11,623 bases of DNA from Candidatus Saccharimonadales bacterium (GCA_030146045.1 JASLDG010000002.1:1-11623); one strand, 5' to 3'. Shown: positions 5,300 through 11,563, counted from the stretch's first letter. A program made the numbers and translations. Notes: generated from the letters alone by a model not told the origin.

Positions 5300-5362
5300 C
5301 TAACATAAGTTAGAATAGGGGGTATAAGGTGCGTTTGGTTTAGCTTCCGCCTCACCAATCAT
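5300..5362 (-). CDS. Possible leaderless 20-aa peptide at the start of the structured RNA
   Basis: ATG 5362 lies 5 bases after the -10 TAATAT, the spacing seen for other leaderless genes here. It opens MIGEAEAKPNAPYTPYSNLC, ending in TAG inside the first hairpin stem. It is too short to judge coding character and may be chance. Confidence 0.25.
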   Translation of the reverse strand: MIGEAEAKPNAPYTPYSNLC

Positions 5363-5367
5363 GTACC

Positions 5368-5396
5368 ATATTAGCACGGATTTGACTTTAAGTCAA
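5368..5396 (-). promoter_or_regulatory. Promoter of the structured RNA
   Basis: On the minus strand TTGACT (5391-5396), 17 bases and TAATAT (5368-5373). Transcription should start near 5362. The -35 lies in the palindrome TTGACTTTAAGTCAA (5382-5396), which also carries the plus-strand -35 for dprA. Confidence 0.7.
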
Positions 5397-5410
5397 TACT
5401 TTTAAACACT
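5382..5410 (+). promoter_or_regulatory. Candidate dprA promoter sharing a palindrome
   Basis: TTGACT (5382-5387), 17 bases and a weak -10 AACACT (5405-5410) are followed after 6 bases by ATG 5417. The spacing equals that of the fur and ATPase promoters, but the -10 is poor. Only one of the two divergent promoters can be occupied at a time. Confidence 0.45.
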
Positions 5411-5416
5411 TTTTCT

Positions 5417-6274
5417 ATGAAAATCAACAAAGTTTCACCCCAAGACAATAAATATACTCAGATTATTACAAGTATTGCGCTTGTGCCTAAATTATTATAT
5501 TATCTTGGCGAATTACCCATCGAGCGTCGTCCAAGCGTTGCAATCGTTGGCACACGCAAGCCGACCCGCTACGGCATAGAGGTTACCCAGCGTATCGCGT
5601 ATGAACTTGCACAACAGGGGGTTGTAGTCGTAAGTGGTATGGCTCTTGGTGTTGATGCGATTGCACACAAAGCTGCGCTCGAAGCTGGCGGCACTACCAT
5701 CGCCGTCCAAGCAAATGGTCTTGATACATTATATCCACGTACCAATCAGCGCCTCGGCGAACAGATCATTGCGCAGGACGGGGCAATCATCAGCGAATAC
5801 GAAGAAGGTACGCCATCGTATCCTGCGCATTTTCTTGAACGCAATCGTATCGTCAGCGGTCTCGCTGATGCAGTCATTATTACCGAAGCAGCCGCCCGCA
5901 GCGGAACACTCAATACTGCCGGACATGCGCTTGAACAAGGTAAAGATATCTTCGTCGTACCCGGCAACATTACGAGTCCGCTCAGCGCCGGCTGTAATGC
6001 GCTGCTTCGCCAAGGTGCGCTACCACTTATCGAAACGAAAGATGTTATCGAACGTATTGCACCACACCTCATACGACAACAAACAAGCCTTCCACTTGGT
6101 GATACACCGCTACAAACAGAGATCCTCAAACTCTTGCAATCAGGTTTACGCGATGGCGACGACATTCTTAAGTCCACCGGCGCAGCGGCTGCAGAATTTG
6201 CGACTGAGCTCACTATGCTCGAAATCAACGGCCTCGTGCGCCCGCTCGGTGGCAACCAATGGACATTACGCTAG
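5417..6274 (+). CDS. dprA: DNA processing protein DprA
   Basis: DprA (Smf) binds incoming single-stranded DNA in natural transformation and loads RecA onto it. This 285-residue form has the Rossmann-like DNA-binding domain at about 35-210: VAIVGTRKPTRYG (41-53), the signature SGMALGVDAIAH (73-84), GLDTLYPRTN (101-110), FLERNRIVSGLAD (139-151), EAAARSGTLNTA (157-168), VPGN (181-184) and GCNALLRQGA (192-201). The C-terminal winged helix typical of DprA follows at about 228-285. The N-terminal SAM/HhH domain of longer DprA proteins is absent, giving a minimal form. The start is ATG 5417; there is no Shine-Dalgarno, and it probably is leaderless. topA lies downstream, as is common near dprA, but an orphan gene separates them. 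Competence genes are frequent in CPR genomes, so a role in DNA uptake is likely. Confidence 0.96.
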   Translation: MKINKVSPQDNKYTQIITSIALVPKLLYYLGELPIERRPSVAIVGTRKPTRYGIEVTQRIAYELAQQGVVVVSGMALGVDAIAHKAALEAGGTTIAVQANGLDTLYPRTNQRLGEQIIAQDGAIISEYEEGTPSYPAHFLERNRIVSGLADAVIITEAAARSGTLNTAGHALEQGKDIFVVPGNITSPLSAGCNALLRQGALPLIETKDVIERIAPHLIRQQTSLPLGDTPLQTEILKLLQSGLRDGDDILKSTGAAAAEFATELTMLEINGLVRPLGGNQWTLR

Positions 6275-6288
6275 ACCATCGGCTGCAA

Positions 6289-6317
6289 TTGACAAAAATA
6301 CGCTATAGTGATATTGT
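6289..6317 (+). promoter_or_regulatory. Promoter of the 137-aa orphan gene
   Basis: TTGACA (6289-6294), 17 bases and TATTGT (6312-6317). It starts 15 bases after the dprA stop, so the next gene need not depend on dprA transcription. No terminator is visible between them. Confidence 0.6.
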
Positions 6318-6344
6318 TTATCTTACGATTTCGCCACCAGTCAA

Positions 6345-6372
6345 TCTGTCGAGCGAAACGTCGCTTGACAGA
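6345..6372 (+). promoter_or_regulatory. Strong 5'-UTR hairpin before the 137-aa gene
   Basis: TCTGTCGAGCGA, loop AACG and TCGCTTGACAGA pair over 12 bp with a single G-U. The hairpin ends 8 bases before the AAAGGA ribosome binding site (6381-6386) and occupies most of the leader. There is no T-run, so it is not a terminator. Confidence 0.65.
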
Positions 6373-6392
6373 CCCCAATTAAAGGATTGCGC

Positions 6393-6806
6393 ATGTCCAT
6401 CATCTGCATAAGCTACCCAGACGACCTCGACCATCTCCAATTCGGGCCGCCACAAGTGCCACCAGGCGACCTCGATACGTGGAGCAAGGAGGACCAGAGA
6501 GACTTCTGGTATGGCACGCTCGCGAGTTTCTTCGATACCACCGCCGAGCAAGCGTGCGTCAACATCAACATGAGCTACTTCATGTGTGTACGTCCCGACG
6601 TCGCGCTGAATCTCAACCTCCCCGACAGATTCAAGATATTCCTGCAAGACAACAATGCCAAGGAGTTCCTTCATCTGATCGCAACGGTCGAAACAGACAC
6701 AGCACTCGGTATAATTCTGAGACCGGCGACAGGGAAGACATGGCCCGAGGCGCTGACAACACTTCGTGCCCATATCGGTGCGTTCTGCAATCCATTACGA
6801 TGGTGA
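6393..6806 (+). CDS. Unknown 137-aa protein
   Basis: ATG 6393 follows a good ribosome binding site (AAAGGA, 6 bases before it). TTG 6387 would add two residues and is less likely. The protein opens MSIICISYPDDLDHLQFGPP and is rich in aromatic and acidic residues (WSKEDQRDFWYGTLASFF). It has a central hydrophobic stretch (VNINMSYFMCVRPDVALNLNL) and ends FCNPLRW. It looks like a small soluble globular protein, with no signal peptide or membrane span. I recognise no family. It is a single-gene unit with its own promoter, leader hairpin and terminator, placed between dprA and topA. Confidence 0.72.
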   Translation: MSIICISYPDDLDHLQFGPPQVPPGDLDTWSKEDQRDFWYGTLASFFDTTAEQACVNINMSYFMCVRPDVALNLNLPDRFKIFLQDNNAKEFLHLIATVETDTALGIILRPATGKTWPEALTTLRAHIGAFCNPLRW

Positions 6807-6832
6807 TGCCCATCCCCAGAGCCTGTCGAGCG

Positions 6833-6858
6833 AGGCCGTTCTTTATAGGACGGCCTTT
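6833..6858 (+). terminator. Intrinsic terminator after the 137-aa gene
   Basis: AGGCCGTTC, loop TTTATA and GGACGGCCT form a 9-bp stem with one G-U, ending in TTTCT. It sits 8 bases before the topA -35. Confidence 0.8.
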
Positions 6859-6866
6859 CTCATGCC

Positions 6867-6894
6867 TTGACAACATAATAAATTTGCATACAAT
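6867..6894 (+). promoter_or_regulatory. Promoter of topA
   Basis: TTGACA (6867-6872), 16 bases and TACAAT (6889-6894). The predicted start near 6901 gives a leader of about 25 bases with only a weak Shine-Dalgarno (AAAGCAG). Confidence 0.7.
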
Positions 6895-6925
6895 AAGCCA
6901 CTGTGTTTAATTGAATAAAGCAGTT

Positions 6926-9412
6926 ATGGCAAAAAATTTAGTTATCGTAGAGTCCCCAGCCAAAGCCAAAACCATCGAGAAGTATCTCGGTAAAGATTTT
7001 CATGTGCTTTCGAGCGTGGGACATATCCGCTCCATCGTCAAAAAAACCAAAGACGGTACACCACCGATTGATGTCGATAACGGATTTAAAACACAATACG
7101 AAGTCGACCCTGAAAAGAAAAAGATTATCACCGAACTGAAAAAAGCCGTCAAAGATGTTGGCGCTGCCAATGTTTGGCTCGCAACAGATGAAGACCGCGA
7201 AGGGGAGGCAATCGCCTGGCACCTGTGCGAAGTCCTCAAGCTTGACCCCAAAACGACGAAGCGCATTGTTTTCCATGAGATTACAAAGGGAGCAATCGAA
7301 GAAGCAGTTAAGAACCCACGTACCGTTGATATGAATCTCGTGCAAGCGCAGCAGGCTCGTCAGATTCTTGACCGTATCGTAGGTTTTGAACTCAGTCCGG
7401 TCGTGTGGCAAAAAGTTCCAGGTGGCAAATCAGCCGGCCGCGTCCAGAGCCCCGCTGTGCGCCTGCTTGTCGAGCGTGAACGCGAGATTACCGAGTTTGA
7501 AAGCTCATCAACGTTTAAAGTCGTCGCGATCTTTATCCATGAGGGCGAAGAAGTTAAGGCAGAGTTACCGCAGCATTTTAAAACCGAAGCTGAGGCCCAA
7601 GAGTTCCTTGAAAGTCTGCAAGATGCCCATTTTACCGTTTCAGACGTCCAAAAAAGCCCCGGCACACGCAATCCAGCCGCACCATTCACGACCAGTACAT
7701 TACAGCAAGCTGCCAACTCGCGGCTTGGTTTTGGGTCAAAAGCAACCATGGCAAGCGCACAGAAACTCTACCAAGACGGTAAGATTACCTACATGCGTAC
7801 CGACAGCACCAATTTATCCGGGCAGGCAATTGCTAGTGCTAAAGAGTTTATTATCAGTACCTATGGAGCCGAGTACTCACAGGTGCGTCAATTCAAGACC
7901 AAGAATGCGAGTGCGCAGGAAGCCCATGAGGCAATCCGTCCGACTGACATGCGTCTCGAAAAGGGGAGCAGCAATGAGTACGACCAAAAGCTCTATAATC
8001 TGATCCGCACGCGTACCCTTGCGAGCCAAATGGCACCCGCCAAGCTCGAAAAAACCACCATCACCGTCACTATCAGCACCTCGGACAAGGTCTTTGAGGC
8101 GAAAGGTGAAGTTGTTGTATTCGACGGTTTTTTGAAGGTCTACGGCGCAAACAAAAAAGAAGACGCGCTTCTGCCGCCCGTCCACAGCGGTGACCTTTTG
8201 GCCCTGAGCGAAGCGACCGCCCGTCAAACATTTGCTCGGCCACCAGCCCGCTATACCGAAGGTTCGCTCGTCAAAAAGCTCGAAGAGCTCGGTATTGGCA
8301 GGCCAAGCACCTATGCAACGATTATCGATACCGTCCAGACCCGCGGCTACGTCGTCAAGGGCGAAGGCGAGGGGATACCACGTGATGTCATCGTGCTCCG
8401 GTATGCGCCAGCTCGGGTGGCGTCTGATGGGGCAGCGCCCGCTTTTGCCGACGCGAGCGTCGCAAAAGAAGGGGCAGATCAGACGCCAGGACCCGAGTCG
8501 AGCGACCTACGTGCCGATTTTACAGAAATCGGCAACGACGGGAGCGGCCTTTCTCGTGCCGTTATCACCGAAAAAACCGGTGCCGATCGCGGCAAACTCG
8601 TTCCAACGCCTGCTGGTGAACTGATTGCCGATTTCCTCAGCGACCATTTCACTCAAGTCGTTGACTACGACTTCACCGCCAACGTTGAAGAAGAATTTGA
8701 CCGCATCGCCGAAGACCAGCTCGCGCGCAACGCCATGCTAACCGCATTTTACACGCCGTTTCACAAACTTATCGAAGCGTCTGGCGGCATTGACCGCAGC
8801 AAAGTTGGTGCCCAAAAAGAAGTCGGTATCGACCCCAAGACAGGCAAAATGATTTTTGCCCGCTTTGGCCGGTTTGGCCCGATGCTTCAGCTTGGCAGCA
8901 GCGAAGATGAAGATAAGCCAAAATTCGCACCCATGCCAGCCGGAGCGAAAATTGAATCTGTCACACTTGATCAAGCACTTGTTGCATTTCAGCTGCCGCG
9001 CGTTGTTGGCCAAACTTCAGACGGCCAAGATATCAAGGCGAACATCGGCCGTTTTGGCCCATACATCCAAGTTGGCAAGCTTTTTGTCAGTATTAAACCT
9101 GAAGACCCACACACCATTACGCTCGAAAAAGCGCTTGAACTGCATGCCGCCAAACTAAAAGCCGAAGCAGAGAAGAACATCGCCGACTTTGGTGACGGTA
9201 TCAAAGTGCTCAATGGTCGCTACGGCCCCTATATTACCGATGGCAAAAAGAATGCCAAAGTGCCAAAAGATACCGATCCAAAAGAGATTACTCACGAGCA
9301 GGCTAAACAAATCCTGAATGATGCACCAGTACCAAAAGGCCGCTTTGCCCGCAAAACAACAAGCGCTAAAAAGCCCGCAGCCAAGAAAACAACTCGTACT
9401 AAAAAATCGTAG
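6926..9412 (+). CDS. topA: DNA topoisomerase I (type IA)
   Basis: TopA relaxes negative supercoils by transient single-strand breaks. The 828-residue protein has the Toprim domain at about 2-115, with E9 (VESPAKAKT) and the metal-binding DEDREGEA (88-95). The catalytic tyrosine is Y289 in ITYMRTDS (287-294), followed by EAHEAIRPTD (332-341) and LEELGIGRPSTYATII (452-467). An insert at about 479-557 separates GYVVK from KLVPTPAGELIADFL. Its middle (498-527) is low-complexity, rich in Ala, Asp, Gly and Pro. The C-terminus has no Cys4 zinc fingers. Instead there are three topoisomerase C-terminal repeats with the core G-R-F/Y-G-P (about 633-657, 694-716, 753-780) and a Lys/Arg tail (805-828). 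ATG 6926 gives the family-typical MAKNLVIVESPAKAKT; TTG 6911 would add five residues. No clear terminator follows. Confidence 0.97.
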   Translation: MAKNLVIVESPAKAKTIEKYLGKDFHVLSSVGHIRSIVKKTKDGTPPIDVDNGFKTQYEVDPEKKKIITELKKAVKDVGAANVWLATDEDREGEAIAWHLCEVLKLDPKTTKRIVFHEITKGAIEEAVKNPRTVDMNLVQAQQARQILDRIVGFELSPVVWQKVPGGKSAGRVQSPAVRLLVEREREITEFESSSTFKVVAIFIHEGEEVKAELPQHFKTEAEAQEFLESLQDAHFTVSDVQKSPGTRNPAAPFTTSTLQQAANSRLGFGSKATMASAQKLYQDGKITYMRTDSTNLSGQAIASAKEFIISTYGAEYSQVRQFKTKNASAQEAHEAIRPTDMRLEKGSSNEYDQKLYNLIRTRTLASQMAPAKLEKTTITVTISTSDKVFEAKGEVVVFDGFLKVYGANKKEDALLPPVHSGDLLALSEATARQTFARPPARYTEGSLVKKLEELGIGRPSTYATIIDTVQTRGYVVKGEGEGIPRDVIVLRYAPARVASDGAAPAFADASVAKEGADQTPGPESSDLRADFTEIGNDGSGLSRAVITEKTGADRGKLVPTPAGELIADFLSDHFTQVVDYDFTANVEEEFDRIAEDQLARNAMLTAFYTPFHKLIEASGGIDRSKVGAQKEVGIDPKTGKMIFARFGRFGPMLQLGSSEDEDKPKFAPMPAGAKIESVTLDQALVAFQLPRVVGQTSDGQDIKANIGRFGPYIQVGKLFVSIKPEDPHTITLEKALELHAAKLKAEAEKNIADFGDGIKVLNGRYGPYITDGKKNAKVPKDTDPKEITHEQAKQILNDAPVPKGRFARKTTSAKKPAAKKTTRTKKS

Positions 9413-9432
9413 CATCTCTACACCCACAACAC

Positions 9433-9461
9433 TTGTGTAATTGTTATTTTCATGGTATTGT
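9433..9461 (+). promoter_or_regulatory. Promoter of the 144-aa orphan gene
   Basis: TTGTGT (9433-9438), 17 bases and TATTGT (9456-9461), preceded by TGG (extended -10). Start is expected near 9467. Confidence 0.6.
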
Positions 9462-9466
9462 TTTCG

Positions 9467-9493
9467 TACTCACGTGCACCGTGCGCATGAGTA
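9467..9493 (+). promoter_or_regulatory. 5'-terminal leader hairpin of the 144-aa gene
   Basis: TACTCA (9467-9472) and TGAGTA (9488-9493) pair perfectly over 6 bp at the very start of the predicted transcript, enclosing a GC-rich 15-base loop. The ribosome binding site AGGAAGG (9497-9503) follows at once. Confidence 0.45.
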
Positions 9494-9510
9494 TACAGGA
9501 AGGTATCGTC

Positions 9511-9945
9511 ATGACGAGTACAGCCGATAGCACACAAGAGACCATCGCCTGCGAGCGTATCTCGGCGTCCCAACTGCGCTTTTTTATCAGCACACAACTC
9601 GAGGAATGCAGAGACCTCGAGTCCCAGCTCGATACCGCTCGCGAAGACATGTCCAACGAAGGCAAGAGCGACGAGGAGCGTAGGGAGGCTCACGACAAAC
9701 TCCACGAGCTTATGGAAGAACCCTGTCCTATCAGCACAAAGCTTGAAGCGGTTGTCGAAGATTACGTCCTTCGCTTCGATCATGATTGTCGCGGAGTAAT
9801 TGATATCGACATCAATCTTGCCAAAGTCACAGCAGGAGACCTCGCGGCAGTTACCGCCCTCGTCACGAGACAAGTTACCAAAATTCTCAAAGAGGGAATG
9901 CTTTCGCTCGAAGAGCCACGCGTGCTGACGTACGACCCCCTGTAA
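9511..9945 (+). CDS. Unknown acidic 144-aa protein, partly coiled coil
   Basis: ATG 9511 is chosen because AGGAAGG lies 7 bases before it. ATG 9487 in frame would add eight residues but has no binding site and would fall in the leader hairpin. The protein is acidic. Residues about 20-72 are highly charged and helical, probably a coiled coil (STQLEECRDLESQLDTARED, then DEERREAHDKLHELMEE). A compact C-terminal part follows (YVLRFDHDCRGVIDIDINLA, then VTALVTRQVTKILKEGML). There is no signal peptide or membrane span and I recognise no family. It is a single-gene unit with its own promoter and an elaborate terminator. Confidence 0.72.
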   Translation: MTSTADSTQETIACERISASQLRFFISTQLEECRDLESQLDTAREDMSNEGKSDEERREAHDKLHELMEEPCPISTKLEAVVEDYVLRFDHDCRGVIDIDINLAKVTAGDLAAVTALVTRQVTKILKEGMLSLEEPRVLTYDPL

Positions 9946-9964
9946 TACCCCGCCCTCTTAGAAG

Positions 9965-10017
9965 AGCCCGTCTTGAGCATCCGCTCGACGCCGCTCCTTC
10001 AAAGAAGGCGGGCTTTT
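9965..10017 (+). terminator. Branched terminator after the 144-aa gene
   Basis: An outer 6-bp stem, AGCCCG (9965-9970) with CGGGCT (10009-10014), encloses two hairpins: GAGC-ATCC-GCTC (9975-9986) and CCTTC-AAA-GAAGG (9996-10008). TTTT follows (10014-10017). A small CTCTT/AAGAG repeat (9955-9966) precedes and overlaps it. Confidence 0.6.
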
Positions 10018-10286
10018 CGTTTTATCAGGCTTCTACACGCCGGCTCACTTTCATCAAGCATATACGCTATCCCTAGTGTATAAAATATTTAGCAGACCCT
10101 GTATATACATCAGTTCACAAAGTGAATAATAAAAAAGCCCAAAAACACTCTTTACTAAACCCGTCTATTTCATGCTATAATTGTAAGAATTCGACGCGAA
10201 GAAAATCAGCTTGCTTATTTTATTCCGAGAATTTGCGCAATTACACACACGTATAATTGATTAAATCCTTAGATTGCAAAAAGTGT
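10018..10286 (+). other. Gene-free stretch with promoter-like and palindromic signals
   Basis: No convincing gene is seen on either strand. It holds an inverted repeat TATACGCTA-TCCC-TAGTGTATA (10061-10082, one G-U), a palindrome TTCAC-AAA-GTGAA (10114-10126) and an extended -10 TGCTATAAT (10173-10181) without a clear -35. The last could start a long leader or a short RNA ahead of the HTH gene. A lone TTGCAA lies near 10274. Confidence 0.4.
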
Positions 10287-10315
10287 TTGACATTATGAAA
10301 AATATGTTTTATAAT
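10287..10315 (+). promoter_or_regulatory. Consensus promoter of the sigma4/HARE-HTH gene
   Basis: TTGACA (10287-10292), 17 bases and TATAAT (10310-10315): both hexamers are perfect consensus, the best promoter in the window. The -10 overlaps ATG 10314, which excludes that codon as the start. The leader is about 55 bases. Confidence 0.88.
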
Positions 10316-10376
10316 GAAATACAAGCAAGAAATAACCGTTAATAGCTGGGTGAGGCAGAAAGCAAGGAAAGACCAC

Positions 10377-11438
10377 ATGAGCGACACTCCAACCGTAGAG
10401 AAATCACTAGATACAAGCTTTGATATTGATGCAACGATTGAAGCAATCCTTGAGGTGATCGACCAGGAGCGTGAACGTGAGATTATCACGCGGCGATTTG
10501 GACTTTACGATCGAAAAGAAACACTCGAACAAATTGGTGAGTTCCTCGGCATTACTCGCGAACGTGTCCGCCAGCTCGAAAAGGCGATCCTTATTCGTCT
10601 CAAGATTGCTGCCGAAGAGGGCAAAATCCCGAGCGTCCAGACTGCTGAAAAAGCTATGATTCGCGAGCTTACCGAGACAGGACATCTTGCGACCGTTCAA
10701 AACCTCATGGAACGTCTTGTGAAAGAACCGACAGCCTTGTCACGTGCCCGCTTAGCATTTGCCGCCGAACTCGCGCCCCGTCTCACGGTCGTCAATGAAA
10801 ACGACAACTACCGGCACGCTGTTGGCATTGCTGAATATGGCGATGAGAAGAAACTCAAAACTGAAATCGATGCTATCGTTAAAGCTATTAAAAAGCATGG
10901 CCAACCAATCACTATTGCCGAACTTGACACGCAGCTCAATTACGACCACCCGTCAATCATTGAATCTCTCGCGAGCGTCAGTAAGCATCTTGCACATCTT
11001 AAAGACCTCTGGGGCCTTAACAAATGGCCAACAGTCAATCCAAAGAACATTCGCGATAAAATCTATGTCATCCTCGCCGAAAACGGCAAACCAATGCACT
11101 TTTCTGAAATCGCCGGTGCCATCAAAGACAGCAACTTTAGTCGTAAAAATGTCACGACACAAGCTATTCATAACGAGCTTATTAAAGACAAGCGTTTCGT
11201 ATTAATCGGCCGCGGCATCTACGCACTTGATAGCTGGGGCTATAGCAAGGGCACTGTCGCCGATACGATCGCCGACATTCTGAAAACTGCCGGCGAGCCA
11301 CTCCACCGTGACGAAATCGTGAAACGTGTTCTCAAAAACCGCCAAGTAAAAGAAACGACTATACTTCTTAATCTCCAAAGCAAGCCGCAATTCAAGCGTG
11401 TCGCCAAGGCAACATACGCACTTGCAGAAGAGAAGTAG
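10377..11438 (+). CDS. Sigma-70 region 4-like plus HARE-HTH DNA-binding protein
   Basis: This 353-residue protein starts at ATG 10377, 8 bases after AAGGA; the in-frame ATG 10314 lies inside the -10. Residues about 30-75 (REIITRRFGLYDRKETLEQI, then GITRERVRQLEKAIL) are a clear sigma-70 region 4 helix-turn-helix, the part of sigma that reads the -35. Region 2, which binds the -10 and core polymerase, is absent, so it is not a complete sigma factor. After a helical linker and a winged-helix-like stretch (about 160-220) come two HARE-HTH-type winged helices: 224-284 (IYVILAENGKPMHFSEIAGAI to RGIYAL) and 292-350 (IADILKTAGEPLHRDEIVKRV to TYALAEE). HARE-HTH is also found in the RNA polymerase delta subunit. 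A transcription regulator acting with RNA polymerase is likely; its strong promoter suggests high expression. Its targets are unknown. Confidence 0.85.
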   Translation: MSDTPTVEKSLDTSFDIDATIEAILEVIDQEREREIITRRFGLYDRKETLEQIGEFLGITRERVRQLEKAILIRLKIAAEEGKIPSVQTAEKAMIRELTETGHLATVQNLMERLVKEPTALSRARLAFAAELAPRLTVVNENDNYRHAVGIAEYGDEKKLKTEIDAIVKAIKKHGQPITIAELDTQLNYDHPSIIESLASVSKHLAHLKDLWGLNKWPTVNPKNIRDKIYVILAENGKPMHFSEIAGAIKDSNFSRKNVTTQAIHNELIKDKRFVLIGRGIYALDSWGYSKGTVADTIADILKTAGEPLHRDEIVKRVLKNRQVKETTILLNLQSKPQFKRVAKATYALAEEK

Positions 11439-11461
11439 TCTAAGATTTACCTCTTCAACCT

Positions 11462-11490
11462 ATACCGCCGATATAGTACGGCGGTATTTA
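11462..11490 (+). terminator. Terminator-like hairpin after the HTH gene
   Basis: ATACCGCCG, loop ATATAGTA and CGGCGGTAT form a perfect 9-bp stem. The T-run is weak (TATTTA), so ending may be partial. Confidence 0.65.
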
Positions 11491-11520
11491 CGTTGATGAA
11501 ATCAAAATAAAAAGCTCAGC

Positions 11521-11549
11521 TTGCAAAATTAACAGAGGTGTGGTATAGT
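11521..11549 (+). promoter_or_regulatory. Promoter of the right-edge gene
   Basis: TTGCAA (11521-11526), 17 bases and TATAGT (11544-11549). The hexamer occurs once, without the paired copy 5 bases away, so it is read as a plain -35 and not as a Nur-like box. Confidence 0.6.
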
Positions 11550-11563
11550 GAAACTATATAGCT

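Larger units (their letters stand above)
5098..5362 (-). ncRNA. Structured RNA of about 265 nt, unknown class
   Basis: A near-consensus minus-strand promoter and a strong terminator bracket this stretch, and the sequence between them folds into clean stems. In order from the 5' end: CTAAC-TTAT-GTTAG (5313-5300); an 11-bp stem with two G-U pairs joining 5287-5297 to 5218-5228, enclosing a stable AACTC-TTCG-GAGTT hairpin (5249-5236); a 10-bp stem with one G-U pair joining 5201-5210 to 5141-5150, enclosing an ACCTC/GAGGT hairpin (5195-5191 with 5181-5177); then the terminator. No conserved core of RNase P RNA, tmRNA or SRP RNA was found. The first bases hold an AUG and a 20-codon frame, so it could also be a coding leader, but no minus-strand gene follows. 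A free-standing regulatory or housekeeping RNA is the best reading. Confidence 0.65.

Noticed and set aside
5098..5362. RNase P RNA, tmRNA or SRP RNA as identity of the structured RNA
   Set aside because: The conserved cores (P4-type GAGGAAAGTCC, tRNA-like ends with a tag frame, GGAAG-type domain IV loop) were not found on either strand.
6346..6833. Direct repeat CTGTCGAGCGA (6346-6356 and 6823-6833) flanking the 137-aa gene
   Set aside because: An 11-base repeat is expected by chance several times in a window this size, and no target duplication or mobile gene is present.
10314..10376. Upstream ATG extending the HTH protein by 21 residues
   Set aside because: ATG 10314 lies inside the consensus -10 TATAAT, so it is not in the transcript.
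11521..11526. Fourth Nur-like box at the right-edge promoter
   Set aside because: Only one TTGCAA hexamer is present, without a partner at 5-base spacing; it is a usable -35.
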